Part shown: one piece after another, positions 16,653 through 25,265 of the stretch
How the letters are laid out: every line of letters starts with the position of its first letter
Position numbering within the stretch: position 1 is the first letter of the stretch
Assembly: GCA_035353815.1 (NCBI GenBank)
Contig: DAOQAG010000016.1
Span: forward strand, 16,107-80,106
Reading direction: 5' to 3'
From: JAKPUX01 sp035353815
GTDB taxonomy: Bacteria > Zhuqueibacterota > Zhuqueibacteria > Residuimicrobiales > Residuimicrobiaceae
DNA: 64,000 bases
Translations under genes and position numbers: made by a program
The notes under the pieces: generated by a model
What the model saw: the letters and a program-made list of their open reading frames with translations, nothing else
Database searches by the model: none
Told to the model about the DNA's origin: nothing

Positions 16653-16681
16653 TTGCATTTATCCGGCGGTTCCTTTATTTT
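16653..16681 (+). promoter_or_regulatory. Promoter of the trehalase-fold / selB unit
   Basis: TTGCAT (16653-16658), 17-nt spacer and TATTTT (16676-16681). The start codon at 16750 would follow a leader of about 60 nt. Confidence 0.55.
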
Positions 16682-16749
16682 CAGAATGAGGCCGTGGCAG
16701 TCCGCCGGCGGCAGCATCGGCAACAGCACTCAAAAAAGTGAGGTTGGGA

Positions 16750-17901
16750 ATGAGTCAAAATTTTCATTCTTTGGTCCCGGAGCTTAAGTCGCGCATCAAA
16801 GAAGAGTGCGTGCGCGAAACGCCTCAGGATAGCGATGAATTGATCGGCCTGCCCTATCCCTATGTCATCTCCGGCAAAGGCAAGAGTGAAGCCCTCTATT
16901 ATTGGGATACCTACTTTATCAACCTGGGATTGCTGCGCATGCGCATGATCGACTATGCGCGGCACAACGTGGAAGATCTTGTCTTTCTCCTGCGCAAATT
17001 CGGCCATGTGCCGGCCTCAAATTCGCGCGATATGCTTGGTTACTCCCAGCCCCCTTTTCTGCCCTGGATGGTGCGTGACATCTACCGCGCCACGGGGGAG
17101 AAGGAGTGGTTGCGGCGGATGCTGCCCGATGTCGTTCACGAGTTCAAATTCTGGACCAGCAAACCCCATACGACGCCGACCGGCCTCTACCGCTACCATC
17201 CCGCCAGGGACGGCGCCCTCAGCCCGGAAGAATCGGCCATGGCGGAGTCCGGCTGGATTGCCTCGCCCCGTTTCGCTGATCCCCGGCGCTTCAATGCCAT
17301 CGATCTCAATGCCCTGCTCAGCCGCAATGCGCGGATGATCTATGATCTGCAAGTGGAGGCGGAAGGCCGCGGCGACGACACCCTGCTCCAGAAAGCTGCC
17401 GGATTGAAAAAAATGATGGAGTTCTGCTGGGACGATACGGCCGGCTTTTATTATGACAATAATTTCGAAGATAAAAAACTCAGCCCGGTCCGGAGCCTGG
17501 CCGGCTTCATGCCCCTCTTTGTCGAGATGGTCGACAACGACCGCGCCCAGCGCATCGTCGGACATCTCAAGGATTTCTGCACCCCTGGGGGCTTTGCCCT
17601 GACCGATCAGAACTATGGCGTGAAACGCTCCCTCTGGAGCGCCCCCTTGATTCAGGCCCCCTATGTCTATACGACGCTCAAGGGCCTGTGCGACTATGAT
17701 TTCATGGAAGATGCCGCCGACATCGGCACCAACTGGCTCTCGATGGTGCATGAGAATTATGGCAAAACCGGCGAGCTCTGGGCCTGGTACAATGCCGCCG
17801 ACCGCAGCACCCAGCACCCGGACGGTCTTGAAAACAGTCCCATGCTCAGCCTGACCGCCGGTGTGTATGCCGAGGTCATCGACTGCCTGGGACTGGATTA
17901 G
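16750..17901 (+). CDS. GH37 (trehalase)-like six-hairpin glycosidase-fold protein with altered active site
   Basis: A 383-residue protein from the ATG at 16750 (a GTG 12 nt upstream is possible). The middle aligns with E. coli trehalase TreA from memory: 'YYWDTYFINLGL' for the first signature, 'GHVPASNSRDMLGYSQPPF' for the Gln-Pro-Pro segment, and 'ESGW', 'DLNALL' and 'WDDTAGFYYD' for later segments. It is shorter than typical trehalases (about 500-550). The Asp that follows 'SGW' in TreA (catalytic acid Asp312) is Ile170 here, the second signature is not recognisable, and the C-terminal Gly-rich Glu loop is replaced by 'HPDGLENS'. There is no signal peptide, so it is cytoplasmic. Substrate unknown; it may be inactive on trehalose. 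Confidence 0.72.
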   Translation: MSQNFHSLVPELKSRIKEECVRETPQDSDELIGLPYPYVISGKGKSEALYYWDTYFINLGLLRMRMIDYARHNVEDLVFLLRKFGHVPASNSRDMLGYSQPPFLPWMVRDIYRATGEKEWLRRMLPDVVHEFKFWTSKPHTTPTGLYRYHPARDGALSPEESAMAESGWIASPRFADPRRFNAIDLNALLSRNARMIYDLQVEAEGRGDDTLLQKAAGLKKMMEFCWDDTAGFYYDNNFEDKKLSPVRSLAGFMPLFVEMVDNDRAQRIVGHLKDFCTPGGFALTDQNYGVKRSLWSAPLIQAPYVYTTLKGLCDYDFMEDAADIGTNWLSMVHENYGKTGELWAWYNAADRSTQHPDGLENSPMLSLTAGVYAEVIDCLGLD

Positions 17902-17922
17902 GGGAGCGCAGGCCGTCCACCC

Positions 17923-19818
17923 ATGCCCATCATTATCGGCACAGCCGGCCACATCGATCATGGCAAATCGGCCCTGGTCAAGGCCCTCACTGGCACCGAT
18001 CCCGACCGTCTCGCCGAGGAACATGAACGCGGCATGACGATCGATCTCGGGTTCGCCTTCCTCAGTCCTGAAATCGCCTTCATCGATGTCCCCGGCCACG
18101 AAAGGTTCATCAAGAACATGGTGGCCGGGGTCAGTACCATCGATCTGGCCCTGTTGGTGATCGCCGCCGATGACGGCGTGATGCCGCAGACACGCGAGCA
18201 TCTCGACATTCTCAGCCTGCTCGGCGTGCCGCGCGGCCTGGTCGTGCTCACCAAAATCGATCTGGTCGATGCAGAGCTGCTCGATCTGGTCCGCGACGAG
18301 GTGCGCGAAACCCTGCACAACACCTTTCTCGAAAGCGCCCCGCTCTTTGAAGTCTCCACCCTGACCGGCGCCGGCATGCCGGCCCTGCGCGAAGCGCTCA
18401 TCGCCGCCGCCGGGCAGATGCCGGGGCGGAGGCAGCGCACCACCTTCTGGCTGCCGGTGGACCGGTCGTTCGTCATCAAGGGATTTGGCACCGTGGTCAC
18501 CGGCACCCTGCTCTCTGGTGCGGCCGCAGTCGGGGATCCCCTGGAACTGCTCCCCTCCGGCCGTCTTGTCAAGATCCGCGGCCTGCAGCAGCAGGGGCGC
18601 AGCGTCGAGCAGGTGACCAGCGGCTACCGTACCGCCCTCAACCTGCAAAATATCCGCCGCGACGAGGTCCAGCGCGGGGATGTGCTCGCCACCCCGGGTG
18701 AATTTGCCGCCTCCCGCCGCATGGACGCCCGCCTCCACCTCTTAAAAAGCGGCCGCAAGGAGCTGACCCAACACATGCGGGTGCGCCTGCATATGGGCAC
18801 CCGGGAACTCATGGCGCGGGTCAAGATTCTCGAGGCCGAGCGGCTGGCACCCGGCGGCTCAGCCCTGGTGCAGCTGCTACTCGAGGAGCCGGCCGTCGCA
18901 CGGCGGCGCGAGCCCTTTGTCATCCGCCAGTATTCCCCGGCCTTCACCATCGGCGGCGGCTCGATCCTCGATGCGGCCGCCGCCCCGCATCGCCGCATGG
19001 ACCGGAACACCCTCGAGCGTCTGGCCGCGCTGGAACATCCCGATCCCTTCGAGGCGGTCGCCGCCGCCCTGCTGGCCGATCCCTTTACCCCGCAGAGCAC
19101 GGCCGCACTGGCGGCCCGCTGCGGCCTCGAAGCGGACGAGGCCGGCCACTTGCTGGCCACAGGAGTCGCCAACGGCGAACTCATGGCCACGGGAACCGGC
19201 GGAAAAACCCTGTATCTGCACCGCGAGGGTTATGCGCAGTTACTCGACCGGATCAAAGCCACCCTGGAGGCGTTCCATCAGCGCGAACCGCTGCGGCCGG
19301 GGATGAGCAAGGCCGAGCTGCGCGCCCAGATCGGCGGCAATATCTCGCCTCGCCTTTGCGATCAGGCCCTGGCCGCCCTCGCGGCGGCGGGCCGCATCGA
19401 AGAACAGCCCCAGTGGGTGCGGCTGGCGGGCCACACCATCCGCCTCTCCGCCGGCGATGCAGCTTTGGCCGAGCGCATTCATGCCCTCCTCGAGGCGGCC
19501 CCCTTTGCACCGCCCGGAGAAGAGGAGATCGCCCGCAGCCTGGCCGCACCAGCCGGCGAGGTCCGCCGTCTTCTCGGAGCGCTGCAGGGCATGGGGCACA
19601 TCGTGCGTCTCGAGGGCGATCTCTATTTCACCGTCGCCGCCCTCGCCGAGGCGGAACGACGCCTGCTCGATTTCGCCCGGGAGCGGGAGGAGATTTCCGT
19701 GGGCGAATTCCGCGAACTGCTCGCCACCTCACGTAAATATGCCGTGCCATTGCTCAACTGGTTCGACCAGAAAGGCCGCACCGAGCGCATCGGCGACAGC
19801 CGCCTCGTCCATCGTTGA
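17923..19818 (+). CDS. selB: Selenocysteine-specific translation elongation factor SelB
   Basis: A 631-residue protein. The GTPase domain has G1 'GHIDHGKS' (9-16), 'DVPGHE' and 'TKID' motifs. Two beta-barrel domains follow (about 175-345), where 'PVDRSFVIKGFGTVVTGTL' is typical of SelB. The rest (about 365-631) consists of winged-helix repeats, the part that binds the SECIS hairpin in selenoprotein mRNAs. The factor brings Sec-tRNA to UGA codons. It follows the trehalase-fold gene by 21 nt. No selA, selD, selC or obvious selenoprotein gene lies in the window; every gene called here reads through without an internal TGA. Confidence 0.93.
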   Translation: MPIIIGTAGHIDHGKSALVKALTGTDPDRLAEEHERGMTIDLGFAFLSPEIAFIDVPGHERFIKNMVAGVSTIDLALLVIAADDGVMPQTREHLDILSLLGVPRGLVVLTKIDLVDAELLDLVRDEVRETLHNTFLESAPLFEVSTLTGAGMPALREALIAAAGQMPGRRQRTTFWLPVDRSFVIKGFGTVVTGTLLSGAAAVGDPLELLPSGRLVKIRGLQQQGRSVEQVTSGYRTALNLQNIRRDEVQRGDVLATPGEFAASRRMDARLHLLKSGRKELTQHMRVRLHMGTRELMARVKILEAERLAPGGSALVQLLLEEPAVARRREPFVIRQYSPAFTIGGGSILDAAAAPHRRMDRNTLERLAALEHPDPFEAVAAALLADPFTPQSTAALAARCGLEADEAGHLLATGVANGELMATGTGGKTLYLHREGYAQLLDRIKATLEAFHQREPLRPGMSKAELRAQIGGNISPRLCDQALAALAAAGRIEEQPQWVRLAGHTIRLSAGDAALAERIHALLEAAPFAPPGEEEIARSLAAPAGEVRRLLGALQGMGHIVRLEGDLYFTVAALAEAERRLLDFAREREEISVGEFRELLATSRKYAVPLLNWFDQKGRTERIGDSRLVHR

Positions 19819-19838
19819 TACCCCCCCCATTTTTTGCC

Positions 19839-19867
19839 TTGCATCTCAATCCCGGAATGTGTAAACT
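19839..19867 (+). promoter_or_regulatory. Promoter of the ATP-citrate-lyase-like operon
   Basis: TTGCAT (19839-19844), 17-nt spacer and TAAACT (19862-19867). Transcription would begin near 19875, about 35 nt before the ATG at 19911. It lies directly after selB, so the operon has its own start signal. Confidence 0.55.
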
Positions 19868-19910
19868 ATTAGAATTAATCAACGACTGAACCAATTTACA
19901 GGCGCACGTC

Positions 19911-21173
19911 ATGCAAATATCCGGACTCAAATACGGCGCGCAGCTGCTGGAGCTGGTCGAATTTCCCTACGCGCCCTTCCTTACGGCCGATGCCACCAAG
20001 GAAGAGATTCAAAATCTGCTGGACCAGCATAAAAAGCTCGTCATCAAACCCTTCTTCAGCGGCGGGGTCGGCAAAAAGGGCAAAGCCGGTCTGGTCCGCA
20101 TTGTCGATACGGTGCAGGATGCCTTGCAGGCCAAGCGGGATCTCTACTTCGCCACCCACCAGTACGGAGCCAAAACCGTCGAAGCCAACGGCGTCACCTA
20201 CGAAGCCTACGTCCCCTCAGAAATCGAAGTCTACTTCAGTATCACCACCTCCACCATCCACCGCAAGCCCATCTTTACCATCAGCCCTTGGGGCGGCATC
20301 GATATTGAGGCCCTGCCTCCGGAAAAAAAGAAAGTCACATGGATCGATCCCTTTATCGGTCTCAAATCCTTCGATATCACCAATGCGTTGATGGATACAG
20401 GATGCCCCGAACCCTATATCTCGCCCCTGGTGCAAAACCTGCCCAAGTTGTGGGGGCTGTATGACAATTACGGGCTGACCACGCTCGAGATCAATCCCAT
20501 CCGCATGAGCCGGGTGGATAACCGGCTTGTGCCCGTAGCCTGCGACCTCAAGGCCGCCTTCGACCAGGACAATCCCGCCTGGAAACGCCTCGGCCTGCCC
20601 AGCACCATCTTTCAATCCGACATAACGCCCTTCGAGGCGGAGATCAACCAGCTGCGCACCTATCAGGGGCAGAGCGATGTGCTCGAGCTCAATCCCGCCG
20701 GCACGATCATCCCCTTCATGTACGGCGGCGGCGCCAATTCGGCGGCCACCGAAACCCTCGGGACCTCGGCCATCTTCGCCTCCGATTTCGGCGGCAATCC
20801 GCCCTACGAAAAGATGTACGACATCGCCCGCATCGTCTTCAAACACTGGCTGCACACGGCTAATGTGCTGCTCATCATCGGCGGCAAAGCCAATAACACC
20901 GATATCTATGTCACCTTCAAGGGCATTTTCGATGCCCTGCGCGACCATGTCGCCGTCCACGGCCGCCAGCCCATCTATACGGTGGTCGGCCGCGGCGGTC
21001 CCAACCTGATCAAGGGGATGTTCTACGGCAAGGATATCCTCGACACCCTCAAGCTCCCGTACAAAATGTTCGGGTACGATACCTCGATGATCCAGGTGCT
21101 CGAGTACGCGAAACGCATCGATCAGTGGTGGGCGGACAAGGGCCGCAAAGAATATGAAAAGAAAAAGGTGTGA
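19911..21173 (+). CDS. ATP-citrate lyase beta-like subunit (ATP-grasp plus citrate-binding domain)
   Basis: A 420-residue protein matching the N-terminal module of ATP-citrate lyase. The ATP-grasp domain spans about 1-240 ('LVIKPFFSGGVGKKGKAGLV', 'TTLEINPIRM'). The citrate-binding domain spans about 255-420 ('MYGGGANSAATETLG', 'LLIIGGKANNTDIYVTFKGI', 'VGRGGPNLIKGM'). In autotrophs using the reverse TCA cycle this subunit pairs with an alpha subunit to cleave citrate with ATP and CoA. Here the partner follows after 3 nt but is unusually large. The binding loop departs from the usual Gly-Gly-Gly-Ala-Ser-Val wording, so citrate itself is not assured. Cytoplasmic, with its own promoter. Confidence 0.78.
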   Translation: MQISGLKYGAQLLELVEFPYAPFLTADATKEEIQNLLDQHKKLVIKPFFSGGVGKKGKAGLVRIVDTVQDALQAKRDLYFATHQYGAKTVEANGVTYEAYVPSEIEVYFSITTSTIHRKPIFTISPWGGIDIEALPPEKKKVTWIDPFIGLKSFDITNALMDTGCPEPYISPLVQNLPKLWGLYDNYGLTTLEINPIRMSRVDNRLVPVACDLKAAFDQDNPAWKRLGLPSTIFQSDITPFEAEINQLRTYQGQSDVLELNPAGTIIPFMYGGGANSAATETLGTSAIFASDFGGNPPYEKMYDIARIVFKHWLHTANVLLIIGGKANNTDIYVTFKGIFDALRDHVAVHGRQPIYTVVGRGGPNLIKGMFYGKDILDTLKLPYKMFGYDTSMIQVLEYAKRIDQWWADKGRKEYEKKKV

Positions 21174-21176
21174 ACG

Positions 21177-23900
21177 ATGAGACAGCAGAAGACCAAACCC
21201 TTTCCCTATTTTGTCGGCGTCCACTCCCTGGAGGAGCTGGTTACCAAAGAATCGCGCGTCTGTGTGATCAATATCCTCGGCAGCGAGAGCCGCAAGGTGA
21301 CGCCGGTCTCGCATGAATACAGCGGCGGCAACATAGTCGCCGGAGTGCAATATGGCCGCAAAGGGGTGCTAGAAACCAGGATCGGCGATATCCCGGTCTA
21401 CAGCAGCATCCGCGATGTCATCAACAGCGGCATTTTCTTCGATATCGGCGTGATCTACCTCCCCCCCACCGCGGTCAGCCAGGCGGTGGCGGAGCTGGTC
21501 ACCTACAACGACGCGCTCAAACGCATCGTCATCGTCACTGAAAAGGTGCCGACCCGCGACTCGCGTAACGTCCGTTTTGTCTGTCAGGAGGCGGGCATCG
21601 ATGTCATCGGCGCCAACTGTCTCGGCGTCGCCAACGTCTGGGATCATGTCCGTGTCGGCGGCGCCCTGGCCGGCGATCACCCGGAGGAGGCGCTGCGCCA
21701 GGGATCGGTGGCCATTCATTCCAATTCGGGCAATTTCACCACCACCATCGCCGAGTATCTGCGCACCGCCGGCTTCGGGCTGAGCACCGCCGTCAGCTCA
21801 GGCAAGGACATCTATATCCATTTCGCGCTGCCTGAATTTCTCTACGCCGCGCAAAACGATCCGCGCACCAAGGCAGTCGCCTTGTACGTCGAGCCGGGCG
21901 GCTATTATGAAAAAATGGCCCTCGACTGGATCAAGGAACGGCGCTTTGGCTACAACAAGCCGATCGTCGTCTGCGTCACCGGCCGCTGGAAAAAGAATAT
22001 CCAGCGCAGCTGCGGCCATGCCGGCGCTCTTGCCGGGGCGGGTGACGATGCCATCTCCAAGGAGGAGTGGTTCGATGCCTATTTCGGCGTGCCCGCCTTC
22101 GATCCCCGCAACCCGATCGTGAGCAAGCGCGGTGTGCGCGTCGCTTCGATTCAGCACTTTCCCGAGGCCATGCGCGCCGTCTTTGCGGCCATCGATGAAG
22201 AGCCCGATTTCGCCGCCAGCGGCGACCTTTCGCTCAAACTCTGGATCAGCGACTCCTGGTTCAAGCTCCCCCCGGAGCTGGAGATGCCGGTCGTCCAGGC
22301 GATGCCACCCTACGACAACCAGATCCGCGAGATCAACCGCCAGGTCGGCGCCAACTATCTGCGCCAGAGCATGGCCGACAAATCGGGTGCCTCGCGCATG
22401 GATCCGAAGAGCCAGGTCTCCGAGCTGCACGGCAAGTCGATCCTCGAACTTTCCAATTATTCGCTCGAGGAGAACATCTACTTCGCCCTGGCCAAGGTGA
22501 TGCCCGAGCCGGCCGATATCCCGACCATCAACATCATGCTCAATCTCTTTCTCAAGATGGATGAGAAGCGCATGGACCTGGTCGACATCGCCCGCGCCAA
22601 CGGCTGCACCCCCAACGCCTACATCGGCTCACAGATCGCCCTGATCGGGGACAAGCCCTTCCTCGCCCGGGCGCGCGCAGCGACCCGCCTCCTCATCAAT
22701 ATGATCCGCGAATTCGAGATCGACGACCAGACCGCTGAATTCCCGGCAGCTCTGGATGTCTATGTCACCACCGAATTGCTCACCAATGAGCCGGTGCGCA
22801 AAACCCCGGTCTCTGAACTTCTGCTCAAGGAGATCAAACGCTGCCCCAAAAAATCCTTTCCCATCCGCGTGCTGCAGCATATCATTCAGCTCGCCGAAAA
22901 CCACGGCCTGGAGATTCGCGACAATTATGAATTCTGCCTCGGCGGCCTCGCCATCGCCATGTTCTGGAAGCCCATGCTGGAAAAACGCATCAGCCGGCAG
23001 GTGGCCGAAGATGCCGTCACCTACTTTTACATCATCTCCCGCATCGTTGCCTATTCGGTCGTCGACCGCAAAAACAATAGCCGGTGGCGGGAGCTGATCG
23101 ATGCTAAGGTGAGCAACCTGCGCAGCAGTTTCACCGAGAATGCTTTCGCCATCCTCTTCAACCGCCAGCCGAATGAGACCGAGCTTTTCGAATTCAGGGC
23201 CCTGACCGGTCTGACCCTCACCAACGGCCCGGGAACCCTCTCGGCCAAGGGGGCCAAGGAGTCGGTGAGCGCGCGCAATCATATCGCCACCGCTTTTCTC
23301 GGCTTTCTCACCAACACCGGCCTGGCGCACGGCGGCAATGGCTTCGAGGCCGTCGCCTATCTGCTCCGCCAGTTCGATGCCAACCTCACCGATCCCGGCG
23401 CGGCCGACCACGGCCTCGATCTGCAACAGATGGCCAACCAGGCCGCCCGCGTCTATCGCGACTATAAAAAGAACGAGAAGGAAAGCGGCGAGCTGCAGTA
23501 TATGCGCATTCCTTGCATCAATCACCCCGTCTTCAAGGGCAATGACATCAACATCGATCCGCGCGAAGAGTACATCCGCGGCGAATTCAGCAAGCGCGGC
23601 ATCACCAATGTCTTCCTCGATTTTTATCATCACCTCGTCAACGAGCTCTTCAATGAAGGGGCGACCCGGAACGTCTTTTGTGTCAATATCGATGCGGTTC
23701 TGGCCGTGATCATCCTCAAGCTGGTCTGGCGCGATCTCCAGGAGGGCCGGATGACCGCCAGGATGGTGCAGGACCTCAGCTTCACCCAGTTCCTGTACGG
23801 CCGCGCCATCGGTGTGGCGGCTGAGATCGCCGACCACCGCGACCGCGGTCTTGACATGGACTACCGCACACCGCAGGACCGGGTGCAGTTCGTACTCTAG
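21177..23900 (+). CDS. Enlarged ATP-citrate lyase alpha-like / citrate-synthase-like protein
   Basis: A 907-residue protein. Residues 1-330 resemble the succinyl-CoA synthetase alpha fold with the phospho-His motif 'CGHAGALAGA' (His281). Residues 670-907 resemble the citrate-synthase homology domain: 'INHPVFKGND...DPRE' around His783 and 'CVNIDAV' around Asp839. Between them lie about 330 residues, mostly helical, that Chlorobium-type AclA (about 600 residues) lacks; they may be a second citrate-synthase large domain. The His of the usual 'DHG/NHEG' segment is missing ('LTNGPGTLSAKGA' at about 682-694). It probably acts as a CoA-dependent lyase or ligase with the upstream subunit; the substrate is uncertain. 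Confidence 0.7.
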   Translation: MRQQKTKPFPYFVGVHSLEELVTKESRVCVINILGSESRKVTPVSHEYSGGNIVAGVQYGRKGVLETRIGDIPVYSSIRDVINSGIFFDIGVIYLPPTAVSQAVAELVTYNDALKRIVIVTEKVPTRDSRNVRFVCQEAGIDVIGANCLGVANVWDHVRVGGALAGDHPEEALRQGSVAIHSNSGNFTTTIAEYLRTAGFGLSTAVSSGKDIYIHFALPEFLYAAQNDPRTKAVALYVEPGGYYEKMALDWIKERRFGYNKPIVVCVTGRWKKNIQRSCGHAGALAGAGDDAISKEEWFDAYFGVPAFDPRNPIVSKRGVRVASIQHFPEAMRAVFAAIDEEPDFAASGDLSLKLWISDSWFKLPPELEMPVVQAMPPYDNQIREINRQVGANYLRQSMADKSGASRMDPKSQVSELHGKSILELSNYSLEENIYFALAKVMPEPADIPTINIMLNLFLKMDEKRMDLVDIARANGCTPNAYIGSQIALIGDKPFLARARAATRLLINMIREFEIDDQTAEFPAALDVYVTTELLTNEPVRKTPVSELLLKEIKRCPKKSFPIRVLQHIIQLAENHGLEIRDNYEFCLGGLAIAMFWKPMLEKRISRQVAEDAVTYFYIISRIVAYSVVDRKNNSRWRELIDAKVSNLRSSFTENAFAILFNRQPNETELFEFRALTGLTLTNGPGTLSAKGAKESVSARNHIATAFLGFLTNTGLAHGGNGFEAVAYLLRQFDANLTDPGAADHGLDLQQMANQAARVYRDYKKNEKESGELQYMRIPCINHPVFKGNDINIDPREEYIRGEFSKRGITNVFLDFYHHLVNELFNEGATRNVFCVNIDAVLAVIILKLVWRDLQEGRMTARMVQDLSFTQFLYGRAIGVAAEIADHRDRGLDMDYRTPQDRVQFVL

Positions 23901-23920
23901 TTCAGGGAAAGGGGAACGTC

Positions 23921-25192
23921 ATGGCGACAAGCCGCGTGGCAGTGATCAGAACCGAGCCCCGCACGATCTTTTCGGATTATCACCGGCTGATGAACCTCAC
24001 CGGCTATCAGGAGAGCTTTGACCGCACGGTGGAGACCGCCCTGAAGATCAATATTTCGTGGCACTTTTTCTTCCCCGGCAGTTCGACCACGCCCTGGCAG
24101 CTGGAGGGCGTGATCCGCGCCCTGCTGAATGACGGCTACCTGCGCGACAAGATCCACGCCTGCCATAACCGGACGGTGGTGATCGATGCCCATCTCGGCG
24201 AACGCGAGAACAAGCAGCTGCACGTGGTGGACGCCTTCGGCCTGCGCAACATTCATCTCTATGAGGATGAGGAGTGGATCGACATCCGCGAGGCGGTCGG
24301 CGATCTAACCCGCGAGTTTCTCTGCCTCAACGAGGTCTTTCGGGATGGTTTTATGATCCCCAGGCGCTTAATCGGCGAGAATATCATCCACCTGCCCACC
24401 GTCAAGACGCATATCTTCACCACCATGACCGGCGCAATGAAAAATGCCTTTGGCGGCCTGCTCAACGAAAGGCGCCACTGGACCCATCCCGTCATCCATG
24501 AGACCCTCGTCGACCTCCTGCGCATCCAGAAAAAGATCCACAAGGGGATCCTGGCCGTAATGGATGGCACCTTCGCGGGGGACGGTCCCGGGCCGCGCTG
24601 CATGACGCCGCACGTCAAGAACATCCTCCTCGCCAGCACCGACCAGGTGGCCATTGACGCCATTGCCGCCCGCTTGATGGGGATGGACCCCCTCTCCATC
24701 AAATTCATCCGCCTGGCGCATGAAGCCGGGCTCGGGTGCGGCGATCCGCGCGAGATCGAGATCGTCGGCGATGAGGAGGCCGGCCGCGAAAACTGGCATT
24801 TTGCCGGTCCCTTTAAAAAGATGACCTTCGCCTCGCGCATGCAGCACCGGATCTATTGGGGGCCGCTGAAAAAACCGCTCGAATGGACCCTCAAGACAGT
24901 GCTCGCCCCCTGGTCCTATATCGCCTCGGTCACCTATCACGACAGCTTCTGGTATCCCCTCTTCGCCAGGCGCAAGATGGCAGCAGCGCTTTCTTCACCA
25001 TGGGGCCGGCTTTTCCGGAACTATGAAGCGCTGCACCCCACCGAGAAAGGCTTCGAGACCATCGGCAGCGAAGCGGCGGTGTTCAAGCGCACCGGCTGGC
25101 GTGTGGCCGTGCGCTCGATCCCGATCCTCTTCATGGCCATCCGCGAGGCGCCCGAGTTTCTCCGGCGCAGAAAACAGCGCAAAAAGATGTAA
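23921..25192 (+). CDS. DUF362 domain protein
   Basis: A 423-residue protein of the DUF362 family: 'FFFPGSSTTPWQLEGVIRALL' like the opening of that domain, 'IHLPTVKTHIFTTMTGAMKN' and 'VMDGTFAGDGPGPR', with 'STDQVAIDAIAARLMG' later. Many DUF362 proteins carry ferredoxin clusters, but no Cys-rich cluster motif is seen here. It follows the citrate-lyase-like gene by 20 nt, so it is probably the third gene of that operon. The C-terminal 100 residues are basic ('RRRKQRKKM') and amphipathic, possibly membrane-associated. Function unknown. Confidence 0.8.
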   Translation: MATSRVAVIRTEPRTIFSDYHRLMNLTGYQESFDRTVETALKINISWHFFFPGSSTTPWQLEGVIRALLNDGYLRDKIHACHNRTVVIDAHLGERENKQLHVVDAFGLRNIHLYEDEEWIDIREAVGDLTREFLCLNEVFRDGFMIPRRLIGENIIHLPTVKTHIFTTMTGAMKNAFGGLLNERRHWTHPVIHETLVDLLRIQKKIHKGILAVMDGTFAGDGPGPRCMTPHVKNILLASTDQVAIDAIAARLMGMDPLSIKFIRLAHEAGLGCGDPREIEIVGDEEAGRENWHFAGPFKKMTFASRMQHRIYWGPLKKPLEWTLKTVLAPWSYIASVTYHDSFWYPLFARRKMAAALSSPWGRLFRNYEALHPTEKGFETIGSEAAVFKRTGWRVAVRSIPILFMAIREAPEFLRRRKQRKKM

Positions 25193-25265
25193 CCTTTGAG
25201 CATCCCGTGCGTAGACAAAGGCAGATAAGCCAGAAGGCATACTCATTTTAGCACGAGGCTGCGAA

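Noticed and set aside
17017..18738. A 573-codon minus-strand ORF opposite the trehalase-fold and selB genes
   Set aside because: Antisense shadow spanning two unrelated genes.
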